A stretch of 42,241 bases of DNA, from assembly GCA_903929475.1 (NCBI GenBank), contig CAIYUV010000139.1, positions 1 through 42,241 of the forward strand, read 5' to 3'. The position numbers and the translations under genes were made by a program. The stretch comes from an uncultured Spartobacteria bacterium. Its GTDB lineage: Bacteria; Verrucomicrobiota; Verrucomicrobiia; Chthoniobacterales; Chthoniobacteraceae. The notes beneath the pieces were generated by a model. It saw nothing but the letters and a program-made list of their open reading frames with translations, was not told where the DNA came from and did no database searches. Below, piece after piece: positions 8,280 to 16,775 of this stretch. How positions within the stretch are numbered: the first letter of the stretch is position 1; every line of letters starts with the position of its first letter.

Positions 8280-8843
8280 TTAAAGCGCGAGGAAGTTTTT
8301 CAGGATGTGTTTGCCTTCGAGTGTGAGGATGCTTTCGGGGTGAAATTGCACGCCGTAGATGGGGAGTTCGCGATGCTTGAGGCCCATGATTTCGCCCTCC
8401 GGTGTTTCGGCGGTGATTTCGAGGCAGGCGGGAAAGGTTTCTCTTTTCACCAAGAGCGAATGGTAGCGTGTGGCCTCGAAAGGCGAGGGGAGTCCGGCGA
8501 AAATGCCTTTGCCATTGTGGAGGATTGGCGAGGTTTTTCCGTGCATGAGCCGCCCGGCGCGGACGACATCGCCGCCGAAGACGTGGCCGATGCTTTGGTG
8601 GCCGAGGCAGACGCCAAAGAGCGGAATGGTTGCGCCGAAGCGGCGGATGACATCGCACGAGATGCCGGCTTCGTTCGGCGTGCAGGGGCCGGGCGAAATG
8701 CAGATGCGCTCGGGTTTCAGCGCGGCGATTTCGTCGAGCGTGATTTCGTCGTTTCGCTTCACGAGCGGCTCCGCGCCAAGCTCGCCAAAATACTGGACGA
8801 GGTTGTAGGTGAAGCTGTCGTAGTTATCGATCACAAGGAGCAT
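8280..8843 (-). CDS. trpG: Anthranilate/aminodeoxychorismate synthase glutamine amidotransferase subunit
   Basis: A 187-residue class I glutamine amidotransferase. It hydrolyses glutamine and passes ammonia to the TrpE or PabB subunit, feeding tryptophan or folate synthesis. It opens [20 protein letters not shown], the signature of this subfamily. Catalytic residues are visible: Cys79 in [11 protein letters not shown] and the His168/Glu170 pair in GVQFHPES. The oxyanion motif [12 protein letters not shown] and the MHGKTS loop are also intact. Sequence alone does not separate TrpG from PabA, and many bacteria use one protein for both. It stands alone, converging on the propeller gene with a 10-bp gap. 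I chose the ATG at the conserved N-terminus; upstream in-frame sequence is not conserved in character. Confidence 0.93.
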   Translation of the reverse strand: MLLVIDNYDSFTYNLVQYFGELGAEPLVKRNDEITLDEIAALKPERICISPGPCTPNEAGISCDVIRRFGATIPLFGVCLGHQSIGHVFGGDVVRAGRLMHGKTSPILHNGKGIFAGLPSPFEATRYHSLLVKRETFPACLEITAETPEGEIMGLKHRELPIYGVQFHPESILTLEGKHILKNFLAL

Positions 8844-8998
8844 GGCGATGTTTTGCGCGAAGGCGCGATGCGCGGCAATACGACATTTCCGCGATATGCG
8901 AAAGCAGGCGGCCGCATCTTCCTGCAAAAGATGGCTTGCTGCTTCCGCCCGTGATGCGTTCAACTCATTACCCGCGCTGCGGAAAAACCAACGTTTCG

Positions 8999-9799
8999 AT
9001 GAAAAAAATCACCTTACTCGCAATCTCGTTTCTATCCGCAACTGTCCTCGCCGAGCCTCCAGCAAAGATTGATGTGAGCAGGCTGCCGAAGGAGAGCAGG
9101 GTTGTGGATGACGTGATCGTTCCGGTGCCGAGCGAGATTTTTGGCGTGCTGGACAAGCTCGGGAAGCCGAATTGGGCGGGAGTTCTGCGCCCGCTCAAGG
9201 GTGTGGCGAAGCCATTTGGCGAGCCGCAGCAGCAGGCGCTTTATTTGGGTAGCGTCATTGCAGAGGGTTTCATCGCGGTCGAGGCTGGCGATGTGGCGGA
9301 GGTGAAAAATATCGGCAACAGCGTGCTGAGTCTCAGTGGTGCGCTCGGCGTTCGCAAAGCGGTGACGAAGCGCGCGAATGCGATCATCAATGCAGCCGAC
9401 GCTGGCAACTGGCCGCTCGTGCGCAAGGAACTCGATGGCGCGCTCAACGAAGTCAAAGACGCGATGACGGAACTCGGCAGCGGCGATCTTGCGTCGATGG
9501 TTTCGCTCGGTGGCTGGCTGCGCGGCACGGAGGCGCTTTGCGATGTGGTGGCGAAAAATTATTCGAAGGATGGTGCTGATTTGCTCCATCAGCCGGCATT
9601 GCTCGATCATTTCGATGCGCGTCTCGGTGCACTCAAGGCCCGCGCGAAGAAGCACGCGCTGGTTCCAAAAATCCAGGCCGGACTCAAAAACATCCGCCCG
9701 CTCATCGGACTCACCGACGGCACTGAAATTTCGGCCAAATCTGTCAAAGAAGTCCGCGACATCGCCGCCGGGCTGGTCAAAGACATCCAGACCAAGTAA
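8999..9799 (+). CDS. Secreted protein of unknown function
   Basis: A 266-residue protein with a signal peptide ([20 protein letters not shown]). The mature part is largely alpha-helical and lysine/alanine-rich ([40 protein letters not shown]). No cysteine pairs, catalytic motif or membrane segment stands out, and I do not recognise the family. It could be a periplasmic helical-bundle protein. A second small secreted protein follows 15 bp later and is probably co-transcribed. The 155 bp between this start and the divergent trpG start should carry its promoter. The ATG was chosen because it begins the signal peptide. Confidence 0.75.
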   Translation: MKKITLLAISFLSATVLAEPPAKIDVSRLPKESRVVDDVIVPVPSEIFGVLDKLGKPNWAGVLRPLKGVAKPFGEPQQQALYLGSVIAEGFIAVEAGDVAEVKNIGNSVLSLSGALGVRKAVTKRANAIINAADAGNWPLVRKELDGALNEVKDAMTELGSGDLASMVSLGGWLRGTEALCDVVAKNYSKDGADLLHQPALLDHFDARLGALKARAKKHALVPKIQAGLKNIRPLIGLTDGTEISAKSVKEVRDIAAGLVKDIQTK

Positions 9800-9814
9800 T
9801 TACTCTCCAATCAC

Positions 9815-10240
9815 GTGAAGCGTTTCATTTCACTCTTGCTCGCAGCGGTCATCGCCGCCACGCCCGCGCTGGCCAGCGTGGACGATGCGCTCTCCTACGC
9901 ACTCGAGGCCGCGCAGCCGTATGTAAAAGAGGGGTTCACGGTGCGTGAGGACTATTGGGGCGGCGACATGGCGGTGAAGCAGGCGAAGGCGATCACGCAT
10001 CAGCTTTTCAAAGGGAACGAGTATTGGTTCTGGATCGGCACTGATGAGAAGGCGGCGAAAGTGAGCGTCCACATTTACGACAGCGAGGGGAATCTTTGCG
10101 AAGTCGAGGGCTGGCAAAAAGGGCAGTTCGGCGCAGCGCGGGTGATCCCGAAGCGGACAGGGACTTATTACCTCATCGTCGAAGTCGAGAAATCAAATCG
10201 GGAGCGCACGCATTGGGGAATGGCTTACGGCTTCCGTTGA
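9815..10240 (+). CDS. Small secreted protein of unknown function
   Basis: A 141-residue protein with a signal peptide (MKRFISLLLAAVIAATPALA), translated from a GTG start. The mature ~120 residues have alternating aromatic strands (EYWFWIGTDEKAAKVSVHIY, GTYYLIVEVEKS, HWGMAYGFR), which suggests a small beta-sandwich rather than an enzyme. One cysteine is present (NLCEVEG). No family was recognised. The position 15 bp after another secreted-protein gene suggests a two-gene unit exporting both to the periplasm or surface. Confidence 0.75.
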   Translation: MKRFISLLLAAVIAATPALASVDDALSYALEAAQPYVKEGFTVREDYWGGDMAVKQAKAITHQLFKGNEYWFWIGTDEKAAKVSVHIYDSEGNLCEVEGWQKGQFGAARVIPKRTGTYYLIVEVEKSNRERTHWGMAYGFR

Positions 10241-10336
10241 GTTGTTTTGATGTGTGTCAGGCGGTTTGCGGAGGCTTGTTTTGTATTGCAGGCAAGGGCG
10301 TTCCCAGATACACGGACGCACAAATCAGCCAAAACT

Positions 10337-11692
10337 ATGAACTCAACCAAAGGTCGTATCGTTCCAATCATCAGTCTTCTATCTCTAGCTGCAACGGCTG
10401 GTGCTCAGGAATACTTTCGTGAGTTTGGTTCGTCGCGTTCTTCTGGTGGCATCGGGCGACTTTCGCCGGCTGCGGAAGTTTTTACAGGAAATGACCCTGA
10501 TGGACTTTCACCGATTACTCCCTTTGACGAAGTCGCTCAGGAAGAAGACTACAATATGCGGCTGGGCATTTTCGACTTCGTCATCGCTGCGGGTCTGGGA
10601 GTTGAATTTAACGACAACATCACTCTCGCGCACCGCGACAAGCTTTCAGACATTATCTTCCGTCCTGAACTGGACATTGAGGGTGTGGTTCGTTTCTCAG
10701 ATACCAATCGCATCCGCATCGGCGTTGGCGTGAGCTACGCCAAGTATTTGGATCATTCCGAATACGACACGGACGGTGTGCTAATTGCGCCCACATCGGC
10801 GATTGTTTGGACGGCGAAATCCGGAGCGTTCACCTTCACGTTGAGGGAGAGGCTTTCGTATCAAGAAGATCCTTTTACACAGCCGGTGGTTTCGGGGGTT
10901 GCGCTCTACAAGCGCTGGGAAAATCAGGCCGGCATTCAGGTGGACTGGGAGGCGAATCAATATACCAAAATCACAGTCGGCTATGATCGCTTTGACCTAT
11001 GGGCCAAGGATGACACGTTCAAGTCCCAGTCGAAGGGGATCGACACTATCTACTTGAGACCCTCCTACCAGATTTCGCCGTATTTCACCGTCGGGCTCAA
11101 TGTATCCGAGAGTTTTGTGAAGCATCGCGAGGATATTCAGGCCGACGGACAGTCGTTGCTCGTCGGGCCTTATGTGCAGTGGAAAGTGAACGACCGCACG
11201 GATGTGTTTGTGGAAGTCGGCTATCAAAACACTACGTTCGATGGAAAAACAAAGACCGAGATAGTGGACGCCAATGGGAATGGAACTGGGGCGTTCGTCG
11301 AAGATGGCGAGGATTCGAGCGGGGTGTATGCAAAACTCGAAATCACCAACCGGCCAACGGAAACCTTCAAACACAAGCTCACTGCATCGAAGACCACCGA
11401 GTTCGGCTTTGGCACGAACAGCTACGAGCTCTATCACGTTGAATATTCGGCGGAGTGGGCAATTGCAGAAAACACCTCGCTGGTTCCGACTTTGTTCTAC
11501 GAGCATTATAAAACCTCGGGCACGCTTTCAGAGACGGGTCATCGCTTCGGTGCGGCAATCGGCCTTCACCACATTTTTTCACAACATCTGACACTTGGGC
11601 TCGATTATCGCTTTTTGATGAAGAACTCCGATCTTGCCGATGCTGACTACCGTCAGAACCTCGGGATGCTCAGCCTTTATTATAAATTCTAA
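10337..11692 (+). CDS. Outer-membrane beta-barrel protein of the polysaccharide-export set
   Basis: A 451-residue protein with a signal peptide (IVPIISLLSLAATAGAQ) and a long run of amphipathic strands ending in an outer-membrane C-terminal signature (LGMLSLYYKF). Strand examples are NRIRIGVGVSYAKYL, TKITVGYDRFDLW and HLTLGLDYRFLM. It resembles the putative beta-barrel porin 2 group found beside Wza-type genes in Deltaproteobacteria and PVC bacteria. The next gene starts 3 bp after its stop and encodes an OPX protein, so it probably forms or assists the outer-membrane exit pore for an exopolysaccharide. I chose MNSTKGRIV because the 30 in-frame codons before it do not look like protein. Confidence 0.82.
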   Translation: MNSTKGRIVPIISLLSLAATAGAQEYFREFGSSRSSGGIGRLSPAAEVFTGNDPDGLSPITPFDEVAQEEDYNMRLGIFDFVIAAGLGVEFNDNITLAHRDKLSDIIFRPELDIEGVVRFSDTNRIRIGVGVSYAKYLDHSEYDTDGVLIAPTSAIVWTAKSGAFTFTLRERLSYQEDPFTQPVVSGVALYKRWENQAGIQVDWEANQYTKITVGYDRFDLWAKDDTFKSQSKGIDTIYLRPSYQISPYFTVGLNVSESFVKHREDIQADGQSLLVGPYVQWKVNDRTDVFVEVGYQNTTFDGKTKTEIVDANGNGTGAFVEDGEDSSGVYAKLEITNRPTETFKHKLTASKTTEFGFGTNSYELYHVEYSAEWAIAENTSLVPTLFYEHYKTSGTLSETGHRFGAAIGLHHIFSQHLTLGLDYRFLMKNSDLADADYRQNLGMLSLYYKF

Positions 11693-11695
11693 CCT

Positions 11696-12391
11696 ATGCG
11701 TAGCTGCCTGTTCGCTTTTGGCGCGATTGTCGCCCTGCTTTCCCAGCCAACAGCCAGCGCCCAGAACGTCATCTCGGGTAACGGTGCGCGCGCTTCGTCT
11801 GCAATACCTGCAGCGGTGCCGCCGCTTCTGGGGGCTGGTGATATGGCTGCGACGGGAGTCGTGGTTCCTCATGACAGCAAGCTGATTCCGGGCGACGAAG
11901 TTTCCATCAAGATCGAAGAGGATCGGGATTTGCCTTGGAAAACCATCGTGACCGATACCGGCGAAGTGGAGGTGATGGGGAATCTCGGGAGCGTTTCCGT
12001 ATCCGGAAAAACAGCAGCGGATGCTGAGGCGGTGATCGGTGCTTACTTGCGCCAGCGATATTACAACAAGGCGACGGTCAGTTTCAAAATCCTGCGCAAG
12101 GCGATTGGCGCGGTGCGTCCGTATAAGGTGAATGTGAACGGCAAGGTGCAGCGCAACGGGCCGCAGTATTTCACCGGTGCGAATCCACTGAAGCTCAGCG
12201 AGGCCGTGATGGTCGCGGGCACGAGCATTTACTCCAATTTGAAGCGCGTGCAACTCACCCGCGACGGCAAGAACACCACCCACGATGTTCAGGCGATTAC
12301 CAAAGAGGGGCGCACAGAACTCGACATCACCTTGCAGAACGGCGACCAGATTTACGTGGACGCAAAACCCATCGTCGGTTTCGGAAACTAG
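11696..12391 (+). CDS. Polysaccharide biosynthesis/export protein (Wza/OPX family)
   Basis: A 231-residue OPX protein with a signal peptide (MRSCLFAFGAIVALLSQPTA, cleaved near SAQ). The Poly_export domain follows a spacer: LIPGDEVSIKIEEDRDLPWK, DTGEVEVMGNLGSVSVSGKT, and the helix AEAVIGAYLRQRYYNKATV. A soluble-ligand-binding (SLBB-like) domain follows: VNVNGKVQRNGPQYF, then LKLSEAVMVAGTSIYSNLKR and ITLQNGDQIYVDAKP. There is no lipobox and no C-terminal amphipathic helix like that of E. coli Wza, so it is a short periplasmic OPX. That fits its pairing with the separate beta-barrel upstream. It lies 3 bp from both neighbours in the export operon. Confidence 0.92.
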   Translation: MRSCLFAFGAIVALLSQPTASAQNVISGNGARASSAIPAAVPPLLGAGDMAATGVVVPHDSKLIPGDEVSIKIEEDRDLPWKTIVTDTGEVEVMGNLGSVSVSGKTAADAEAVIGAYLRQRYYNKATVSFKILRKAIGAVRPYKVNVNGKVQRNGPQYFTGANPLKLSEAVMVAGTSIYSNLKRVQLTRDGKNTTHDVQAITKEGRTELDITLQNGDQIYVDAKPIVGFGN

Positions 12392-12394
12392 CCC

Positions 12395-14425
12395 ATGGAC
12401 GCAAAACAGCCCACGCCCGCGACGGGCGGAGAGATTAGTTCCCGCGTAGGGATTCGCTTTTACCGCTACCGCGGAATCATCAAGCGCTACTGGTGGGTGC
12501 TGGCGATTACCGTGGGTCTCGGGCTCGTGTATGAAGCGTGGGTGCTTTTCAACAAGCCCACCCGCTATGTCTCCTACGGGAAACTCAGCGTTCGTGAGAC
12601 AGGCGGCGATCAAAACAGCCACGCCCGCACCAACGACCCGAGCTGGTATGGCACTATCGTAAAGACCATCGAGAGCCCCGCCGTTCACGAGCGCGCGGTA
12701 AAGAGCGTTGCGGTGTTGAGGCCCGACTACGAGCCGCTTGCCAACAGCGCCGAGGTCACCGCCGAAAACGAAGCGAACACCTACTTTTTCAAAGTCACCG
12801 GCAACGGGCCGAATCCCGAGTTCACCCAGTTTTTCACGGACCGTGTCATGGAGGCATTCATGGAAATGCGCCGCGAGGAAAGCCGCGACATGATGCAGGG
12901 GAACATCCAGCAACTCGTCCAGCAAAGCGAAGCCGAGCGTGCGCGCATCGATCAGGCGCAATTGGAGATGAATAAATTCGTGGAGGACAACAACGTCCCC
13001 TTCATCGAGCAGCAAGCCGAACAAATCGCCGCCAACCTCGCCGACGCCCGCAAGACACGCGAGGCGCTCACGCAGGACGTGAATCTCTACACGACACTCG
13101 ACAGCGGCGCTCTTCTCAACAACCCCGCCAGCAGTGGCGGCGGCGGCACGCGCTCCGACAAACTCAGCGACAAGCAGCAGGAACTCGCCATCAAGGAAGA
13201 CGAACTCAAGGAACGCTCCGCCATCTGGAAGCCCGCCCATCCGCGCTACCAGTTGCTCGTCGAGGAAATTGACAAACTCAAAATCTCCATCCGCGTCCTG
13301 AACGATCAGGCCGAAAAAGGCCGCTCCGCCGCACTCGCTCGCTTGAAACTCGAAGTCATCGCCAAGGACAAATCCATCACCGAGCTCGAGGAAAAGGCAC
13401 GCACCTTTAGCAAAATCATGGCGAAATACAGCACGCTCAAACAGGAAGTGCAGCGCCGCGAAGCCCTCTACAACCAGACCCGCGAGACCCACGACAAACT
13501 CCTTCTCACCAACGGCGTCCCCGAGATTCTCGCCTTCCAGCAAAAAGCCACCGTCGCCACCAAGGAAAATCGCGGCGTCGTGAAAGGACTGCTCACCGGC
13601 ATTATCGGCGGCTTGCTCCTCGGCCTCGCGATTCTCTTCGTCATGGATCGCGCCGATGATCGCTTTGCCAGTTCCACCGAGATGATCGAGCAATTCAGCG
13701 AACCCATCCTCGCCCAGCTCCCCGATGTGGCCGACAGCCGCACCAACACCGGCCTCCCGCTCCTTCTCGCCGAAGACGAGCGCTACATGTATGCCGAGGC
13801 CTACCGCAGCCTGCGCAGCTCCCTCATCTTCATGCCCAACCAGCAGGAGCTGAAAACCCTCATCGTCACCAGCGCCATCCCCAACGAAGGCAAAAGCACC
13901 ATCGCCAGCAACCTCGCCATCACCATGTCCAACGCCGGCGCGCGCGTCCTCCTCGTGGACGCCGACCTGCGCCGTGGCAACATCGCCGCGCTCTTCGACA
14001 CCGATGGCCGTCAGGGCCTTTCGAACATCCTCCGCAGCGAAGTCCCGTGGCAGAACTGCGTGAAAACCCCGCGTGGCGACAAACTCCACGTCATCCCGCG
14101 CGGCCCCGTCACCAACCAAAGCAGCGAACTTCTTCTGCTCCCCATCCTCCCCAAGCTCCTCGAAGAATGGAAAGCCACCTTCGACCTCGTCATCTTTAAC
14201 ACCCCCCCCATCCTCGCCACCGACGACACCCCCACCATCGCGCCGAATTTCGACGGCACCCTCATGGTCATCCGTGCCAGTTTCACCAGCGCACGTCTCA
14301 CCCGCAACGCCCTCAACGCCCTCTACCAGCGCCAAGTCAACGTCCTCGGCCTCATCCTCAACTGCGTGGATACCGACCTCCCCGACTACTACTACTACCG
14401 CTACCCCAAATACTACGCCGCTTGA
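12395..14425 (+). CDS. Polysaccharide copolymerase with fused tyrosine autokinase (Wzc-type)
   Basis: A 676-residue inner-membrane protein that should control chain length and export through cycles of autophosphorylation. The Wzz-type half has TM1 (residues about 30-50, YWWVLAITVGLGLVYEAWVL), a large periplasmic coiled coil (EAERARIDQAQLEMNKFVED; REALYNQTRETHDKL) and TM2 (about 393-417, GLLTGIIGGLLLGLAILFVM). The cytosolic BY-kinase has Walker A SAIPNEGKST (about 491-500) and Walker A' VLLVDADLRRG. It ends in a tyrosine cluster (DYYYYRYPKYYAA), the usual autophosphorylation tail. The Walker B stretch reads LVIFNTPP where an Asp normally precedes TPP, an unusual Asn substitution. The codon AAC is unambiguous. 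Last gene of the export trio; no glycosyltransferases follow. Confidence 0.93.
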   Translation: MDAKQPTPATGGEISSRVGIRFYRYRGIIKRYWWVLAITVGLGLVYEAWVLFNKPTRYVSYGKLSVRETGGDQNSHARTNDPSWYGTIVKTIESPAVHERAVKSVAVLRPDYEPLANSAEVTAENEANTYFFKVTGNGPNPEFTQFFTDRVMEAFMEMRREESRDMMQGNIQQLVQQSEAERARIDQAQLEMNKFVEDNNVPFIEQQAEQIAANLADARKTREALTQDVNLYTTLDSGALLNNPASSGGGGTRSDKLSDKQQELAIKEDELKERSAIWKPAHPRYQLLVEEIDKLKISIRVLNDQAEKGRSAALARLKLEVIAKDKSITELEEKARTFSKIMAKYSTLKQEVQRREALYNQTRETHDKLLLTNGVPEILAFQQKATVATKENRGVVKGLLTGIIGGLLLGLAILFVMDRADDRFASSTEMIEQFSEPILAQLPDVADSRTNTGLPLLLAEDERYMYAEAYRSLRSSLIFMPNQQELKTLIVTSAIPNEGKSTIASNLAITMSNAGARVLLVDADLRRGNIAALFDTDGRQGLSNILRSEVPWQNCVKTPRGDKLHVIPRGPVTNQSSELLLLPILPKLLEEWKATFDLVIFNTPPILATDDTPTIAPNFDGTLMVIRASFTSARLTRNALNALYQRQVNVLGLILNCVDTDLPDYYYYRYPKYYAA

Positions 14426-14455
14426 TCGCGCGGCGGCGTCCGCTAGCCTCCCACC

Positions 14456-15823
14456 ATGCTGAACATCACCGGCCCCGGCTCCATCATCACGTGCGACGGC
14501 GTCACGCGGCGCGACTTCCTGCAAGTCGGCACCCTCGGCGCACTCGGATTTTCCTTGGCGAAAATGCTCGGCGTCCCCGCTGCCGCCGCGCCCGTCAAAT
14601 CCGAAAAAGCCTGCATCCTCATCTTCAATCTCGGCGCACCTTCGCAGCTCGATTGCTGGGATCCAAAGCCCGACGCCCCGCGCGAAATACGCGGCCCCTT
14701 CAAGGCCATCTCTACCAAAGGCGACTTCCAAATCAGCGAAGTCTTCCCCAAGCACGCCACCGTCGCCGATAAATTCAGCATCGTCCGCAGCGTCTATCAC
14801 ACCGCCGCCGCCGTCCACGACACCGGACACCAGATGATGCAGAGCGGACGCCTCTTCACCGGCGGCGTGAATACCCCCCACGCCGGCTGCGTCTATGAAT
14901 TCCTCCGTGGCCGCCGCAACGAACTCCCCGCCCACGTCATCCTCCCCGAATCCATGGGCCCCACCGGCGGCAACATGCCCCACGGGCAGGACGCCGGATT
15001 CCTTGGCAAAAGCCGCGACCCCTTCGTCCTCAACGCCGACCCTTCCAAAAAAGACTTCAAAGTCCCCGACCTCCTCCCGCCCGCCGAAATCGGCGAAGCC
15101 CGCCTCGAACGCCGCCGCAAACTCCGCGAAGTTGTCGAGGGCACCATGAAAAACTTCGAGGGCTCCGCCAATGCCGAACTCATGGACGCCAACTTCGAGG
15201 CCGCCTACCGCTTGATGACCTCCCCGCTCGCCCGCGAAGCCTTTGACCTCGCGCAGGAGCCCGCCTCCATCCGCGAACGCTACGGCATGAACCGCTTTGG
15301 CCAGTGCTGCCTCCTCGCCCGCCGCCTCGTCGAACGCGGCGTCCGCTTCGTCACCATCAACACCTTCATCACCGTCTTCAACGAAATCACCTGGGACATA
15401 CACGGCAGCAAACCCTTCACCAGCATCGCCGGCATGAAAGACATCGTCGCCCCCATGTATGACCAGGCCTACAGCGCCCTCATCGAAGACCTCCACCAGC
15501 GCGGCATGCTCGAAAGCACCCTCGTCACCAACCTCGCCGAATTTGGCCGCACCCCAAAAATCAACCCCGCCGGCGGCCGCGACCACTGGCCCCAATGCTG
15601 GAGCGTTTACTTCGCAGGCGGCGGCGTGAAAGGCGGACGCACCGTCGGCAAGAGCGACGAAATCGGCGCCTACCCCACCGAGCGCCCCGTCCAGCCCAAA
15701 GAAATCGTCGCCACCATCTTCAAAGCATTGGATCTGGATCTCGAAGCCCACCTCCCCGGCCCCCAAGGCCGCCCCTTCCCCCTCGTGGACACAGGCACCA
15801 AGCCCATCACTGAATTGTTTTAG
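14456..15823 (+). CDS. DUF1501 (sulfatase-like fold) exported protein
   Basis: A 455-residue protein of the DUF1501 family, abundant in Planctomycetes and Verrucomicrobia and structurally related to alkaline phosphatase/sulfatases. It carries a twin-arginine-type leader, VTRRDFLQVGTLGALGFSLA. Family blocks seen are FNLGAPSQLDCWDPKPDAP, SIVRSVYHTAAAVHDTGHQM, QMMQSGRLFTGG, SMGPTGGNMPHGQDAGFLGK and NLAEFGRTPKINPAGGRDHW. The last resembles the metal-binding His/Asp region of the superfamily. Function is unproven. Family members usually sit beside a DUF1549/DUF1553 cytochrome gene; here such a gene is 15 kb away. It begins 30 bp after the tyrosine kinase gene but is probably separate in function. 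Its 3' end shares a 17-bp repeat with sequence at 16709. Confidence 0.92.
   Translation: MLNITGPGSIITCDGVTRRDFLQVGTLGALGFSLAKMLGVPAAAAPVKSEKACILIFNLGAPSQLDCWDPKPDAPREIRGPFKAISTKGDFQISEVFPKHATVADKFSIVRSVYHTAAAVHDTGHQMMQSGRLFTGGVNTPHAGCVYEFLRGRRNELPAHVILPESMGPTGGNMPHGQDAGFLGKSRDPFVLNADPSKKDFKVPDLLPPAEIGEARLERRRKLREVVEGTMKNFEGSANAELMDANFEAAYRLMTSPLAREAFDLAQEPASIRERYGMNRFGQCCLLARRLVERGVRFVTINTFITVFNEITWDIHGSKPFTSIAGMKDIVAPMYDQAYSALIEDLHQRGMLESTLVTNLAEFGRTPKINPAGGRDHWPQCWSVYFAGGGVKGGRTVGKSDEIGAYPTERPVQPKEIVATIFKALDLDLEAHLPGPQGRPFPLVDTGTKPITELF
15794..15810 (+). repeat. 17-bp direct repeat, left copy (inside the DUF1501 3' end)
   Basis: GGCACCAAGCCCATCAC lies 14 bases before the end of the DUF1501 gene and encodes part of its last residues (TGTKPITELF). 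The identical 17 bases occur again at 16709-16725. The two copies bracket the low-GC lipoprotein pair. Confidence 0.85.
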
Positions 15824-15871
15824 TAGCAGAATATGCGAATAATCTGTCCCCACTTCCACCCACTTCCCACG

Positions 15872-16348
15872 ATGAAGCACACGCATCACATAATTTGGTT
15901 GGTAATCGCGATGATCGTCAGCGGCTGTGCAAATAGACGAGAAGCACAACGTGAAATCGATCTCACTCACGACAAGATCATCCCGAAAGGAACTTGGGCG
16001 GCTGGGCAAATTTACGCTCTCGCCAAACGGGGTTACGTCGTGAACGAACTAAATAGTTGGGATTTATTGGATCCTAGAAGGTATGATGGTTTTGCTGAAT
16101 ATGAGAGTAATCCCGCAGCGTCGAATGGTCGTTTTGTGGGTGTTGCCAAAGTCGGCGAACGAATTCGGATCGAGAGCCTAATGAGTGATGGCTCGGGACA
16201 CATTTCCGTGGTGGCAGTCTTTTTAACCGGGCCTCTGGCAGGAAAGAAGTTATGTGTAGAGCATTTCGGCACTACAAACCCAATGTTTGGAGATTATGGA
16301 AGGATTTACCCTCCCGATCCAAAATATCTTCGCCAAATACATAAATGA
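15872..16348 (+). CDS. Small predicted lipoprotein
   Basis: A 158-residue protein starting MKHTHHIIWLVIAMIVSGC, a lipoprotein signal with lipobox VSGC, so it should be lipid-anchored. The rest is unrecognised: IDLTHDKIIPKGTWAAGQIY, SWDLLDPRRYDGFAEYESNP, then strands (RFVGVAKVGERIRIESLMSD, HISVVAVFLTGPLAGKKLCV) suggesting a small beta-barrel/OB-like fold. The upstream ATG at 15833 would put 13 extra residues before the leader and is less likely. It overlaps the next gene by 4 bp (ATGA). The gene is clearly lower in GC than its neighbours, which suggests recent acquisition. Confidence 0.75.
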   Translation: MKHTHHIIWLVIAMIVSGCANRREAQREIDLTHDKIIPKGTWAAGQIYALAKRGYVVNELNSWDLLDPRRYDGFAEYESNPAASNGRFVGVAKVGERIRIESLMSDGSGHISVVAVFLTGPLAGKKLCVEHFGTTNPMFGDYGRIYPPDPKYLRQIHK

Positions 16349-16668
16349 AACACTTTATGCGCTGCTTTATTTGCAAACTTTTATTGGTATGCCTTGCCTT
16401 GTGGATCACTGGATGCGCTGTTCAAAATCCCAATGCGCCCGGTGCTGAGTGGAGGCAGAATCGCAGTTCGCAACTGGATACGTTTTATCCTGGCGTAAAA
16501 TATGGAATGTCGCCGGATGAAGTTCGTGCGAAGGTGCCTGCCAGTTACCATGTGGTGCTCAATGGTAACGTCATGCGACTGACGCGGCCACGCTCCAATG
16601 GGCGTATCGAGCAAATCGAATTTCACTTTGAGGGTGGGCGACTCACCTATTCTGCCGATAGAGGTTGA
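16345..16668 (+). CDS. Small predicted lipoprotein, BamE/SmpA-like fold possible
   Basis: A 107-residue protein with an N-terminal hydrophobic segment ending in lipobox ITGC (LLLVCLALWITGCAVQ). The mature part, YPGVKYGMSPDEVRAKVPAS followed by VMRLTRPRSNGRIEQIEFHF and EGGRLTYS, has the G-M-S-x-x-E-V helix then two strands seen in SmpA/OmlA/BamE-like small lipoproteins. This is a pattern-level resemblance only. Its start overlaps the stop of the preceding lipoprotein gene as ATGA, so the two are almost certainly co-translated. AT-rich codon use is shared with that gene and differs from the surrounding DNA. Confidence 0.72.
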   Translation: MKHFMRCFICKLLLVCLALWITGCAVQNPNAPGAEWRQNRSSQLDTFYPGVKYGMSPDEVRAKVPASYHVVLNGNVMRLTRPRSNGRIEQIEFHFEGGRLTYSADRG

Positions 16669-16689
16669 AGGCTAAGGCCAAGATTCAAT

Positions 16690-16740
16690 CGCCCCTCTCG
16701 CGGCCACCGGCACCAAGCCCATCACCGGGCTCTTTCAACT
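16690..16740 (+). pseudogene. Relic of a DUF1501 3' end, including the right copy of the 17-bp repeat
   Basis: This piece can be read as PLAATGTKPITGLFQ, closely matching the last residues of the upstream DUF1501 protein (PLVDTGTKPITELF). It contains GGCACCAAGCCCATCAC at 16709-16725, identical to 15794-15810. It has no start and no recognisable body, so it is a short duplicated or displaced 3' end rather than a gene. It could be a target-site relic left when the lipoprotein pair entered the locus, or the remains of a deleted DUF1501 paralogue. Confidence 0.5.
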
Positions 16741-16775
16741 CGAACACCGCATCCGGGAAAAGGCGCGCGGCGGGT

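Noticed and set aside
11579-16009. 1476-codon open frame on the minus strand
   Set aside because: It lies opposite the OPX, tyrosine kinase and DUF1501 genes, which have clear domains. Its composition (long Val/Gly/Glu/Asp runs) is what the complement of GC-rich codons gives.
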